The position numbers and the translations under genes are program-made. Positions 26,971 to 37,900 of a DNA stretch of 54,110 nucleotides are shown here, piece by piece. The DNA lies in assembly GCA_030589945.1 (NCBI GenBank), contig JAUUZN010000007.1, forward strand, positions 1 to 54,110. The letters are read 5' to 3'. The notes beneath the pieces are model-generated. The model was not told where the DNA came from and did not search any database. It saw only the letters and a program-made list of their open reading frames with translations. This stretch comes from Gammaproteobacteria bacterium. Its GTDB lineage: Bacteria; Pseudomonadota; Gammaproteobacteria; Enterobacterales; GCA-2746155. Positions within the stretch are counted from its first letter, which is position 1. Every line of letters starts with the position of its first letter.

Positions 26971-27827
26971 TGGCTAAACTATTAAAAACAAAACTCGCCG
27001 TTGTTCTATGTATCGCGGGTCTAACATTTGGTCTTCAAGCCTCCACAGACGGTGATACTGAGTCAGCGAATATTCGTTCTGACAATAAAATGTCATTACA
27101 ATCAGGTGCTAAAACCTATATGAACTATTGCCTAGCCTGTCATAGCTTGCAGTATATGCGGTATGACAAGTTGGTTGATGGTGTTGGAGTACCTGTTGAA
27201 CTCGTAGAGCAGAACTTAATGTTCACAGGTGACAAAACCAGTGACCACATCACTAATAATATGCCTGCTGCTGACGCTAAAGAATGGTTCGGTATTGTGC
27301 CTCCCGATTTGACTCTTATCTCAAGAGTTCGGGGAGCAGATTGGCTGTACACTTATTTAAAAAGCTTCTATGCAGATAGCAACCGTCCATTTGGTGTTAA
27401 TAACAGTCTCTTTAAAGATGTTGGAATGCCTCATGTACTGGCGCCTCTTCAAGGAAAGCAAGTAAAGACGAATAATGCGGTGGAGCTTGAGTCTAAGATA
27501 GAAGCAGCAGATATCGGAATTGCTATTGCTAACAGAGATGGTGATGCAGCAGCAGCGACAAAAAATAAAGCTATAATGCATGAAGCATCTGAAGCTCTTG
27601 CTCAGCTAAAACATGATCATCAGTATTTTGAGATTGCATCAGCTGGTTCTTTAAATGGCGAAGAATACAACACTGTCGTTCGTGATTTAGTTAACTTCCT
27701 AGATTATGCATCAGAACCGGTTAAACTTGAACGAGAAGCACTGGGTATAAAAGTAATCTTATTCTTGTTGGCGCTCTTTGGGATAACGTATTTACTGAAG
27801 AAAGAATACTGGCGCGACATTCATTAA
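26970..27827 (+). CDS. petC: Ubiquinol-cytochrome c reductase cytochrome c1
   Basis: A 285-residue periplasmic c-type cytochrome with signal peptide (LAVVLCIAGLTFGLQA), heme motif CLACH at residues 54-58, the probable axial Met in KDVGMPHVLA, and a C-terminal anchor (VILFLLALFGITYLLKKEYW). Between MPHVLAPLQGKQ and SAGSLNGEEY there is an Ala/acidic helical stretch of roughly 45 residues which I believe is longer than in relatives. Last gene of petABC; sspA follows after 51 bases. Confidence 0.96.
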   Translation: MAKLLKTKLAVVLCIAGLTFGLQASTDGDTESANIRSDNKMSLQSGAKTYMNYCLACHSLQYMRYDKLVDGVGVPVELVEQNLMFTGDKTSDHITNNMPAADAKEWFGIVPPDLTLISRVRGADWLYTYLKSFYADSNRPFGVNNSLFKDVGMPHVLAPLQGKQVKTNNAVELESKIEAADIGIAIANRDGDAAAATKNKAIMHEASEALAQLKHDHQYFEIASAGSLNGEEYNTVVRDLVNFLDYASEPVKLEREALGIKVILFLLALFGITYLLKKEYWRDIH

Positions 27828-27878
27828 TTTTTAACACTATTCATACATTACTATACGATAAGTATACGGAGAGACTGC

Positions 27879-28520
27879 ATGACAGAAGTTGCTAAGCGTT
27901 CAATAATGACGCTTTATTCAGGTGATTTAGACATTTACTCACATCAGGTGCGTATTGTGCTTGCTGAAAAGGGTGTCAATTTTGAAGTAATTACTGTTGA
28001 ACCCGATAATAAGCCAGAAGATTTAGCCGATCTAAATCCCTACAATACCGTTCCAACATTGGTTGATCGTGAATTAGTATTGTTTGAGGCTCGGATCATT
28101 ATGGAATATCTCGAAGAAAGATTTCCTCACCCACCACTCATGCCTGTTTATCCGGTCGCGAGAGCTCGAAGTCGTCTAATGATGCACCGTGTTGAGCGTG
28201 ACTGGTATTCATTGATGAGAATCATAGAAGATCCGAAGAAGAAAGAAAATCTAAAGGACAAAGCTCGTAAAGACCTGCAGGATTCTCTAATTACTTTGGC
28301 ACCGGTATTTTCTGATACACCTTATTTCCTCAGTGAAGACTTTACCTTGGTTGATTGCTGTCTTGCACCACTGTTGTGGAGACTTGATGCACTTGGCGTA
28401 GCTCTTTCTGGACGCGGTTCAAAAGAAGTGCTGGGATATATGGATCGATTGTTCGAGAGAGAATCTTTTCAAGCGAGCTTAACAACCGTTGAGCAAGAGT
28501 TACACGAAACTGAATACTAG
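27879..28520 (+). CDS. sspA: Stringent starvation protein A
   Basis: GST-fold, RNA-polymerase-associated regulator of stationary and acid-stress genes. N-terminal thioredoxin-like part SGDLDIYSHQVRIVLAEKGV and NPYNTVPTLVDRELVLFEA, C-terminal helical part with YFLSEDFTLVDCCLAPLLWR. 213 residues, normal length. GGAGAG lies before the ATG. sspB begins six bases after its stop; the petABC-sspAB order is common in the class. Confidence 0.95.
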   Translation: MTEVAKRSIMTLYSGDLDIYSHQVRIVLAEKGVNFEVITVEPDNKPEDLADLNPYNTVPTLVDRELVLFEARIIMEYLEERFPHPPLMPVYPVARARSRLMMHRVERDWYSLMRIIEDPKKKENLKDKARKDLQDSLITLAPVFSDTPYFLSEDFTLVDCCLAPLLWRLDALGVALSGRGSKEVLGYMDRLFERESFQASLTTVEQELHETEY

Positions 28521-28526
28521 TTTCGG

Positions 28527-28976
28527 ATGATGACCTCAAATCAACCTTATCTTCTTAGAGCCATACATGAATGGATCATTGATAATGATTTGACGCCACA
28601 TCTGTTGATTAATGCAGAAATTAGTTCAGTAGAGGTACCAAGACAATCTGTTCAAAATGGGCAGATTGTCTTAAATATAGCTACACATGCCATCACTAAT
28701 CTCCATATGGACAATGAAGCCGTAACTTTTTCGGCACGATTTTCCGGAGTCGCACAAACTGTTTACATCCCCATTCATGCAATATTAGCTATTTACGCAA
28801 GTGAAAATGGCCAAGGTATGGTGTTTCCAGAACTCGATTCGAGTCAGCTTGTTAAGGATGAGTCTACGCCAGATATTATAGGTGAAGAAAACTCAGGCGA
28901 ATCAGCTAAAAACTCGAATGACGATGATTCTGATCCTCCGCCACGATCACCACCTTTTTTAAAGGTGATCAAGTAA
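28527..28976 (+). CDS. sspB: ClpXP adaptor SspB
   Basis: Delivers ssrA-tagged proteins to ClpXP. Fold segment YLLRAIHEWIIDNDLTPHLL at the start, a Sm-like beta body, then an acidic flexible linker (Gly/Ser/Asn/Asp rich) and the terminal ClpX-binding tail FLKVIK. 149 residues, near usual length. The last 40 bases of the gene form a GATCACC/GGTGATC palindrome without a T run. Convergent with dolP. Confidence 0.95.
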   Translation: MMTSNQPYLLRAIHEWIIDNDLTPHLLINAEISSVEVPRQSVQNGQIVLNIATHAITNLHMDNEAVTFSARFSGVAQTVYIPIHAILAIYASENGQGMVFPELDSSQLVKDESTPDIIGEENSGESAKNSNDDDSDPPPRSPPFLKVIK

Positions 28977-29019
28977 ATAATACTTACTCAGCCTGACGGA
29001 CGACTGAATTGATTATTCG

Positions 29020-30181
<1,162 letters not shown>

Positions 30182-30230
30182 CTATTCTCCAATTGTAACC
30201 TTTTAAAAGTAAATTGTGATTGTGAAATTG

Positions 30231-30590
30231 TTAAAAAATATTTTTGATCCACTCAGCTTCAAGTTGATCACCCTTGTCTAATACCGCTACCAAATCAAAT
30301 CGACAGGGAATTTTGTCCATCAATCGTCTTTGTTGTAAATAAGCTAAAGCTGCTCTGGTTAATCTTTTTTGCTTAGTTGGGGTAATTGAACCTAGTGCCC
30401 CGCCGAAGCGATCGGCTTTTCGTCTCCTGACTTCTACGAAGACAAGATATTCACCATCCATCATGATCAGGTCTAGTTCTCCGACACGAAAATTAACATT
30501 TTGTTCAACAAGCGTCAGACCTTTCTCTTTAAGTAAATTTGCAGCAAAAATTTCAGCTTCAAATCCCAGATCACGACTGGTTCTTTTCAT
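30231..30590 (-). CDS. yraN: YraN family (UPF0102) nuclease-like protein
   Basis: A 119-residue cytosolic protein with LGFEAEIFAANLLKEKGL, then the PD-(D/E)XK-like core GELDLIMMDGEYLVFVEVRRR, which includes the D, E and K/R positions of that fold. Function is not settled. It follows lpoA by 9 bases in the standard cluster. Confidence 0.92.
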   Translation of the reverse strand: MKRTSRDLGFEAEIFAANLLKEKGLTLVEQNVNFRVGELDLIMMDGEYLVFVEVRRRKADRFGGALGSITPTKQKRLTRAALAYLQQRRLMDKIPCRFDLVAVLDKGDQLEAEWIKNIF

Positions 30591-30599
30591 ATTCTAATT

Positions 30600-32474
30600 T
30601 CATAGTTGTGATTGATTGAGAGATAGACTGACAGATTTTATTCTTACTGGCTTGCCTTTTTTAAACTTTGCCCATGACAATTCGCGGTTAACATGACCAA
30701 ATTCATCGACCGATAATTGCCCGGATAAACCATGCTTACGATACTGGGGAAAATTCTTTAATTTGCTGAGCTCAGGGATCAATGTAAAGAGATCATGTCC
30801 AAGTGCAAACAATCGAGCAGAATTCGATTCAGTGGCTTTGGGCCAGATTGAAGCGACCTGTTGTTTTTTATTTTGTATAAAGAAATCATCTGAGAGTAAC
30901 CAGGGAATATCACAAAATAGGATGTTATTCAGATCACTGTCTAGCAGCGGTTCATTTTTACCACTATAAATACTTGATGTTGAGTAGACGGGTAAATCAT
31001 GAGCAAAATAATAGTCTATAAAGGGTTTTATACTTCGAGCCTGTTTTACAGAAGCCTTAAAGAAAATAAAGTCAGCATCTTGTCTGCGTCGGGCTTCATG
31101 GTGAGCGCGCATTCTAAAAAGTTGTCGTAACTGGCTGAATCGCTCAATACTTTTATCAACTCCCAGTAATGCTTGAACAGCTCTTGATAAATCATCATCG
31201 GAGTTATAGTTAACAACCTGTTGTACAGAACCTCCGAGGCGTTCAAATTGAGTGGTGAATGCGTCTGAGGTGCGATTGCCTATTCCATTATTAGGCACCA
31301 ACACTATGGCTCGTGTTAAGCCATCATCCCATGCTTTGCTAGCAGCCTGTATTGCTTCATCTTCAACGGGTAGCCCAAATTGATAAAAGTTATCAGCCAT
31401 TGGTTTTTCGTCAGTTAATCGATTGATTGCCAGTACTGGAACAGGGTAGTACTCTTGATTCGATAGCTTTTGGACTAACTTTTTGTCCAGAGGACCAATT
31501 ACGAAACTAGCGCCCTCATCAATCGCCTGTTGATAGAGTTCATTAATTTCGACATCACTACTGGTGTCATAAAAAACGATTTCTGGTCTGTCCTGTTTGC
31601 TCAATTGATAAATGGCGGTAAGAAATCCATCACGTACTTGTTTCGCTGAACTCGCCATACGTCCGTTTTCAGCAAGCAGCACAGCAATTTGGTCAGGTTG
31701 ATAGGAGCGTGCTGCTTCAGCTCTAGCCATATCGATGGGTAATTGTTTATTGGCTGGATGATCATTAAATCGATTATGCCAAAACTCAAGCTTTTCCAGT
31801 AAAGTGTCAGGTTGATTAGCATATGTTTTTGCAAGATCAGCCAGTTCTAACCAACCATTGATGGTGTAACTGTTGAGACTATTTTGATAAACCTGAAGAT
31901 TTTCAACCTGCATTAGAGCGATCCAGAGTAACTCAGTATTTTCATCAATTTCGAGTTGATCGATGAGTAGCTCTGCTAATTGTATACGCTGTAGCGCACT
32001 ATCATAATGGTGTGTAAGAATACTGAGTAATTCCCCGTAGTCTCGATGATAGGCTATTTGCTGATGTTGTTTTAAAGAATCAGGTTGATTAATTTTACTG
32101 AATTGGGCTAATGCCTGTTGATGTCGTGAGGCAGAAAAAAGCGATTGCCCCATCAATAGATGATAAAACTGACCGCTGTCTGAATTTAGATTAGTCGTGC
32201 TAATACTATCAAGAACATTTAAAGCTTTATCGGTACGATGATTAATATAGAGAGATTCAGCGGCCAGTAATAACCAATCGGCCCTAGTTGAACCGCTAGT
32301 TTTTTTTGCTTTATTAAGATAGTTCTGCGCCTGAAGCGAATTTGGATCGGTATCCGTTTTTGGTGATGTGACACAACTCGACAATAAAAATAATGAAGCA
32401 AACAAGGGTAACAAGATCAGAGAATGACCTTTTAATTTTTTCAATATTTTCTTTAATAATTTCAGGTTATTCAC
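30600..32474 (-). CDS. lpoA: PBP1A activator lipoprotein LpoA
   Basis: A 624-residue outer-membrane lipoprotein. Lipobox LLSSC with Cys34, after the hydrophobic segment LILLPLFASLFL. The N-terminal part is TPR-like helical; from about residue 260 (PDQIAVLLAENGRMASSAKQ) it has a periplasmic-binding-protein-like fold, which docks on PBP1A to stimulate peptidoglycan synthesis. Size and order (divergent from rsmI, then yraN-diaA-dolP) match the E. coli locus. Confidence 0.93.
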   Translation of the reverse strand: MNNLKLLKKILKKLKGHSLILLPLFASLFLLSSCVTSPKTDTDPNSLQAQNYLNKAKKTSGSTRADWLLLAAESLYINHRTDKALNVLDSISTTNLNSDSGQFYHLLMGQSLFSASRHQQALAQFSKINQPDSLKQHQQIAYHRDYGELLSILTHHYDSALQRIQLAELLIDQLEIDENTELLWIALMQVENLQVYQNSLNSYTINGWLELADLAKTYANQPDTLLEKLEFWHNRFNDHPANKQLPIDMARAEAARSYQPDQIAVLLAENGRMASSAKQVRDGFLTAIYQLSKQDRPEIVFYDTSSDVEINELYQQAIDEGASFVIGPLDKKLVQKLSNQEYYPVPVLAINRLTDEKPMADNFYQFGLPVEDEAIQAASKAWDDGLTRAIVLVPNNGIGNRTSDAFTTQFERLGGSVQQVVNYNSDDDLSRAVQALLGVDKSIERFSQLRQLFRMRAHHEARRRQDADFIFFKASVKQARSIKPFIDYYFAHDLPVYSTSSIYSGKNEPLLDSDLNNILFCDIPWLLSDDFFIQNKKQQVASIWPKATESNSARLFALGHDLFTLIPELSKLKNFPQYRKHGLSGQLSVDEFGHVNRELSWAKFKKGKPVRIKSVSLSLNQSQL

Positions 32475-32552
32475 ATTTGAACTCGCTAAATCTCAAATCA
32501 GGCTGTATCGTACGGTTGTTAACCATCACTGGCTATTTATACGGGCTCTAGT

Positions 32553-33410
32553 ATGACATCAAATATGACATCAAACACAGGCTTTTTGTATGTTGTTGCA
32601 ACACCGATTGGAAATCTCTCTGATATTACAGAAAGAGCAAAACGTATTTTAACCGATGTTGATCTCATTGCCGCTGAAGATACTCGACATACTGGAAGCT
32701 TACTGAAACATCTAAACATCAGTAATAAGCTCATTTCCTTACATGATCACAATGAGCGCAGCCAGGCAGAAAAACTGATTGAACGATTAAAATCTGGAAA
32801 AAATATAGCCTTAGTCAGCGACGCCGGAACACCATTAATTAGTGACCCAGGCTATCATTTAGTACGAGAAGTGAGAGCGGCGGGTTACAAGGTCGTTCCA
32901 ATTCCAGGAGCCTGCGCAATGATCGCAGCACTATCATCATCAGGTTTAGCCACCGACCGATTTGTGTTTGAAGGTTTCCTCCCATCAAAATCAGGAGCAA
33001 GAACAAAACAGCTAGAAGTCCTTAAAAATGAACCAAGAACCCTAGTGTTCTACGAATCAACACACAGAATAGTCGACAGCCTCACAGACATCAGAGACGT
33101 CTTCGGTGAAGATAGAACAGCCACCATAGCAAGAGAACTCACCAAAACATTTGAAACCATCCACACCGACACACTCGAAAATTTAGTCACTTGGATAAAA
33201 AATGACAGCAACCAAACAAGAGGTGAATTCGTACTGGTGATATCAGGCAATGAGCAAGCACTATCAGCCGACGAATCAAACGCCGATAGAATGGTCGATA
33301 TCCTAAGCAAGAAACTACCCCTCACACAGGCCACCTCAGTAGTAGCAGAAATAACCGGTGAACGAAAAAAACCACTCTATCAAAGAGCACTGGAAAGAAA
33401 AAATAAATAG
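32553..33410 (+). CDS. rsmI: 16S rRNA C1402 2'-O-methyltransferase
   Basis: Tetrapyrrole-methylase-fold enzyme of 285 residues using SAM. Family segments: LYVVATPIGNLSDITERA, AAEDTRHTGSLLKH, LVSDAGTPLISDPGYHLV and PIPGACAMIAALSSSGL. An alternative ATG exists at 32565. The second half of the gene is markedly A+C-rich (124 of 180 at 33001-33180; 47 of 60 at 33121-33180), against 28 of 60 at 32581-32640. The A+C-rich state continues into the gap leading to the palindromic element at 33565. Confidence 0.95.
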   Translation: MTSNMTSNTGFLYVVATPIGNLSDITERAKRILTDVDLIAAEDTRHTGSLLKHLNISNKLISLHDHNERSQAEKLIERLKSGKNIALVSDAGTPLISDPGYHLVREVRAAGYKVVPIPGACAMIAALSSSGLATDRFVFEGFLPSKSGARTKQLEVLKNEPRTLVFYESTHRIVDSLTDIRDVFGEDRTATIARELTKTFETIHTDTLENLVTWIKNDSNQTRGEFVLVISGNEQALSADESNADRMVDILSKKLPLTQATSVVAEITGERKKPLYQRALERKNK

Positions 33411-33564
33411 CACGCTTTCATGAGCTAATCGCCATATCACCAAGACAATCACTCAGAACATAAAATATATATCGACAACTTAGCTGAGCGAAACACGAAC
33501 ACTCAAAATCAGCATCCTCTTAAGCATACGAATCCAAGAATTCAAAACAAACCCAAGAATTCAA
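33411..33564 (+). other. A+C-rich gap with no gene
   Basis: No coding frame supported. The stretch is strongly A+C-rich (41 of 60 at 33481-33540) and runs straight into palindromic copy 2. It contains the first copy of a 15-base direct repeat described separately. Confidence 0.6.
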
Positions 33565-33567
33565 AAC
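33534..33567 (+). repeat. 15-base direct repeat at the edge of palindromic copy 2
   Basis: CCAAGAATTCAAAAC occurs at 33534-33548 and again at 33553-33567, 19 bases apart. The second copy overlaps the first three bases of the left arm of the palindromic element. Confidence 0.8.
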
Positions 33568-33680
33568 CTGTATCAGCCCCTCCTGTATTTCAGGGGTCTC
33601 TGAGCCATGGATGGCGAAGCGAAGCGTACAGGGATGTATTCACAGCGCCCCCAGAAATACAGGAGGGGCTGATACAGGTT
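33565..33680 (+). repeat. Palindromic element, copy 2
   Basis: Arms 33565-33594 and 33651-33680 pair at 29 of 30 positions (one mismatch at 33592/33653). The 56-base interior matches that of copy 1 almost completely, with the same two mini-hairpins; total length 116, the same as copy 1. The arms share no similarity with the arms of copy 1. It lies 154 bases after rsmI and 77 before rnpB. The interval 33681-33757 should hold the rnpB promoter, for which I see no clear consensus boxes. Confidence 0.92.
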
Positions 33681-33757
33681 GTCATACCCATAATTAGGAA
33701 ACATTAATCTAATGTTGGTTGTTATCACCAAAAAATAAGTGTAGTGTCCCACACCAA

Positions 33758-34123
<366 letters not shown>

Positions 34124-34154
34124 TTTTTATTAAATTCTCAAAAGGCAACAAAAA

Positions 34155-34718
34155 GTGAATGAACTCATCGCAGGCGTAGATGAAGTCGGTCGAGGACCAT
34201 TGGCTGGTCCAGTAGTAACCGCCGCTGTAATTCTCGACCCTAATAAGCCAATCGAAGGACTGGCGGATTCAAAAAAGCTAAGCCACAAACGAAGAGTAGC
34301 GCTCAGTGAAGAAATCAAAGAAAAAGCACTCGCCTGGTCCTTAGGACGCTCTGAAATAGAAGAGATTGATCAGATCAACATCCTCCAAGCAACCATGGTA
34401 GCAATGCAAAGAGCCGTTGCGAGCTTAACTATCAAACCGACAAAAGTATTGGTCGATGGAAATCGCACTCCAGACTTCTCGATACCCGCGGAAGCGATTA
34501 TCAAAGGTGATGGCAAAATTCCAGCCATAAGCGCCGCATCAATCATCGCAAAAGTAAGTCGTGACCAAGAAATGTGCGAAATGGACAAACAATTTCCAGG
34601 CTATGGCTTCGCCAGCCACAAAGGCTATGGAACAAAGCAGCACCTAGCCGCAATAGAACAGTTAGGAATCTGCGCAATCCACCGAAAAAGCTTCGCGCCA
34701 ATAAAAAACAAACTGTGA
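34155..34718 (+). CDS. rnhB: Ribonuclease HII
   Basis: Removes ribonucleotides from RNA-DNA hybrids. Motifs: [19 protein letters not shown] (catalytic Asp-Glu), [19 protein letters not shown] and [11 protein letters not shown]. 187 residues with a GTG start. Moderately A+C-rich (37 of 60 at several places). It is followed by palindromic copy 3 and then dnaE; the lpxB that usually precedes rnhB is not here, rnpB being in that place. Confidence 0.95.
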   Translation: MNELIAGVDEVGRGPLAGPVVTAAVILDPNKPIEGLADSKKLSHKRRVALSEEIKEKALAWSLGRSEIEEIDQINILQATMVAMQRAVASLTIKPTKVLVDGNRTPDFSIPAEAIIKGDGKIPAISAASIIAKVSRDQEMCEMDKQFPGYGFASHKGYGTKQHLAAIEQLGICAIHRKSFAPIKNKL

Positions 34719-34756
34719 TGATGGATTAATGGTTTTAAGCCACTAAACGCCACTGA

Positions 34757-34887
34757 AGTAGGTGGAAGACCTGAAGTAATCAGCAGGTCTCTGAGGCATG
34801 GATGCCGAAGCGAAGTACCCGTGGGCATTTCACCCCCACGGATGGGTTCACGGCGCCCTGCAGATTACTTCAGGTCTACTACCTGCT
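34757..34887 (+). repeat. Palindromic element, copy 3 (extended core)
   Basis: Arms 34757-34786 and 34858-34887 pair over 30 positions: 26 Watson-Crick, 2 G-T, 2 mismatches. The core begins GGTCTCTGAGGCATGGATGC and ends GGCGCC like the other copies. Two differences matter: the first mini-hairpin is GGCAT-GG-ATGCC in place of GCCAT-GG-ATGGC (a compensated pair change), and the second is replaced by a longer hairpin, CCGTGGG pairing with CCCACGG, making the element 131 bases. Located between rnhB and dnaE. Confidence 0.9.
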
Positions 34888-34999
34888 GATATAGAAAGAA
34901 CATAAATTAACCCTCCCGTTCACCTCGCATTGCCCTCCCCAATCTGCTAATCTCAACATAGAAATATCCTCCGATTTAACTAACCGTTAGCAGAAGTAA

Positions 35000-37900
35000 A
35001 TGTCGCCGAAATTTATCCATTTACGTGTTCACACAGAATATTCAATGGTTGATGGCATCGTCCGCCAAAAGCCATTGATGAAGCACTGCGCCGAGCATAA
35101 TATCCCCGCGATATCGATGACCGATCAGGGTAACATTTGTGGATTGGTAAAATTTTATCGAGCCGCGAATGCGAATGGAATTAAGCCTATTATTGGAGTT
35201 GATGCCTGGGTTCGTAGTGAACTGATGGGCAGTGAACTCTTTCGAGTTGTTTTTCTTTGTCAAAATTTAGTGGGATATAAAAACCTAACTCGTCTCATAT
35301 CAAAATCTTATACCGATGGTCAACAACGCGGAATTCCTATCATCAATTTTGAATGGTTGACGGATTGTGCTGAGGGACTCATTGTCCTCTCAGGTGGCCG
35401 AGCGGGTGATATTGGTAAGTCTATCTTAGCCGGGAATCACCAGCAAGCCGCTGAGTGCTTAGGTCATTGGAATGCATTGTTCCACAATCGTTTTTATATC
35501 GAACTGCAAAGAACAGAGCGCGAAAATGAAGAAAGTTACATTCACGCAATTATTGGCCTTGCTCAGGGTTCCAAAACCCCAGTGGTGGCAACCAATGATG
35601 TACATTTTTTAAAGCAGGATGATTTTGGAGCACATGAAGCGAGAGTTTGTATCAATCAGGGGCGGGTGCTTAATGATTCACGCAGGCCAAAGGATTTTTC
35701 TGATCAGCAATATCTTAAATCCGAAGAGGAGATGTTGGCACTCTTTGAAGATATTCCAGAGGCATTAGAAAATTCAGTAGAGATTGCAAAGCGCTGCACT
35801 TTAGAGTTAGAACTAGGGAAAAACTTTTTACCGAATTACCCTGTACCTGACGGTCAAACTATCAATGAATATTTTGCAGAGCAATCATCCATAGGACTCA
35901 ATAAAAGATTGGCTGAGTCATTTGATGTCAATGCAGACAACTATGCTGAAATTAAAAAGCCATATGATGAGCGGTTACAGGTAGAGCTGGATGTTATTAA
36001 TGAAATGGGATTTCCTGGATACTTCCTCATTGTTGCCGACTTTATACGCTGGGCAAAAAATAACGGCATTCCGGTTGGTCCTGGTCGAGGTTCAGGTGCA
36101 GGTTCTATTGTCGCCTATGCACTAGAAATTACAGATATTGACCCACTGATTTATGGCCTTCTTTTTGAACGATTTTTGAATCCAGAACGTATATCAATGC
36201 CCGATTTTGATGTTGACTTCTGTATGGAAGGGCGCGATCGAGTCATTGAATATGTAGCAGAAAAATATGGTCGAGAGTCGGTTTCACAAATCATCACCTT
36301 TGGAACAATGGCAGCCAAGGCTGTAATTCGCGATGTGGGTCGAGTCTTGGATCATCCTTACGGCTTTGTTGATAAGGTGGCAAAACTGATCCCCTTTGAC
36401 TTGGGAATCACGCTTCAAAAAGCCTACGACATGGAAGAAGAAATTCGCACGCGCTATGAAAGTGATGAGGACTTTATTGAGCTATGGGATCTAGCCATCA
36501 AGCTTGAAGGTGTCACTCGACATGCGGGCAAGCACGCTGGTGGCGTAGTGATTTCGCCCACATTATTGACGGACTTTACTCCACTTTATTGTGATGAATC
36601 GGGTGATAATTTAGTTTGTCAGTTTGACAAGGATGATGTTGAGTCTGTTGGACTGGTTAAGTTTGACTTTTTGGGATTGAAAACGCTTACGGTAATCGAT
36701 TGGGCTGTGAACACTATCAATTTAAGTCGATTGGAAGCTGGTGAAGAGGCTATTGATATCACCAAGATTCCATTGGATGACGAACGTTGTTATAACCTAC
36801 TCAAAAAAGCTAATACAACGGCAATATTCCAGCTGGAATCCTCCGGTATGAAAGGCTTGATTAAGAAACTTGCACCCAGTTGTTTCGAGGACATCATCGC
36901 ACTTGTGGCATTGTATCGACCTGGCCCTTTGGGTTCAGGAATGGTCGATGATTTTGTCAATCGTAAACATGGCCGTTCTGCGGTCGACTATCCACATCCC
37001 GATCTAGAAGAGTGCTTGAAACCAACCTATGGAGTTATTCTCTATCAGGAACAGGTGATGCAAATTGCCCAAATACTGGCAGGTTATAGTCTCGGTGGTG
37101 CGGATATGTTGCGTCGTGCTATGGGTAAGAAAAAGCTTGAGGTGATGCAGCAGCAACGTGCTATTTTCAGTGAAGGTGCTGAAAATAGAGGAGTTGACCC
37201 TATCATCGCCAATCAAATTTTTGATTTGATGGAAAAGTTTGCTGAATACGGGTTTAACAAATCACACTCTGCTGCCTATGCAATGGTTTCATTTCAAACG
37301 GCCTGGTTAAAAACCCATTACCCAGCAGCATTTATGGCGGCAGCCATGTCTGCAGATATGGATAATACCGACAAGGTAGTGACATTAGTGGACGATTGCT
37401 ATGTTAATAAAATAAAAATAATTCCTCCGGACGTAAACAAAGGCCAATACCGCTTTACGGTTTTAGATGATCGAGAAATTGTTTATGGAATTGGTGCCAT
37501 CAAAGGTGTAGGTGAAGGCGCTATTGAAGGTATTGTCAATGAGCGAGAAAATGGTCCCTATCTAAATCTTTATGACTTTTGTAATCGAATTGATCTGAAA
37601 AAATCAAATCGACGAGTGCTCGACAGTCTCATTAAAGCGGGTGCACTAGATTCATTCGGTCAAACAAGAGCGGTACTAAATGCTAGTCTAGAAGATGCTA
37701 TTCGATGCGCTGAACAACGCAAACGTGATGCCGAGAGGGGTCAAAATGATATGTTCGGTGGACCAGCCAGTGGTGCTGAAGATGAAACTACTGAAATAAC
37801 GTATGCAGTTGCTCGAGATTGGAGTGAAGATCATAAGTTGATGTGCGAAAAAGAAACATTGGGTTTGTTTTTAACGGGTCACCCGATTGATCAATTTCTT

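Noticed and set aside
28895-28976. GATCACC/GGTGATC palindrome at the end of sspB as a terminator
   Set aside because: It lies inside the coding sequence and has no T run after it.
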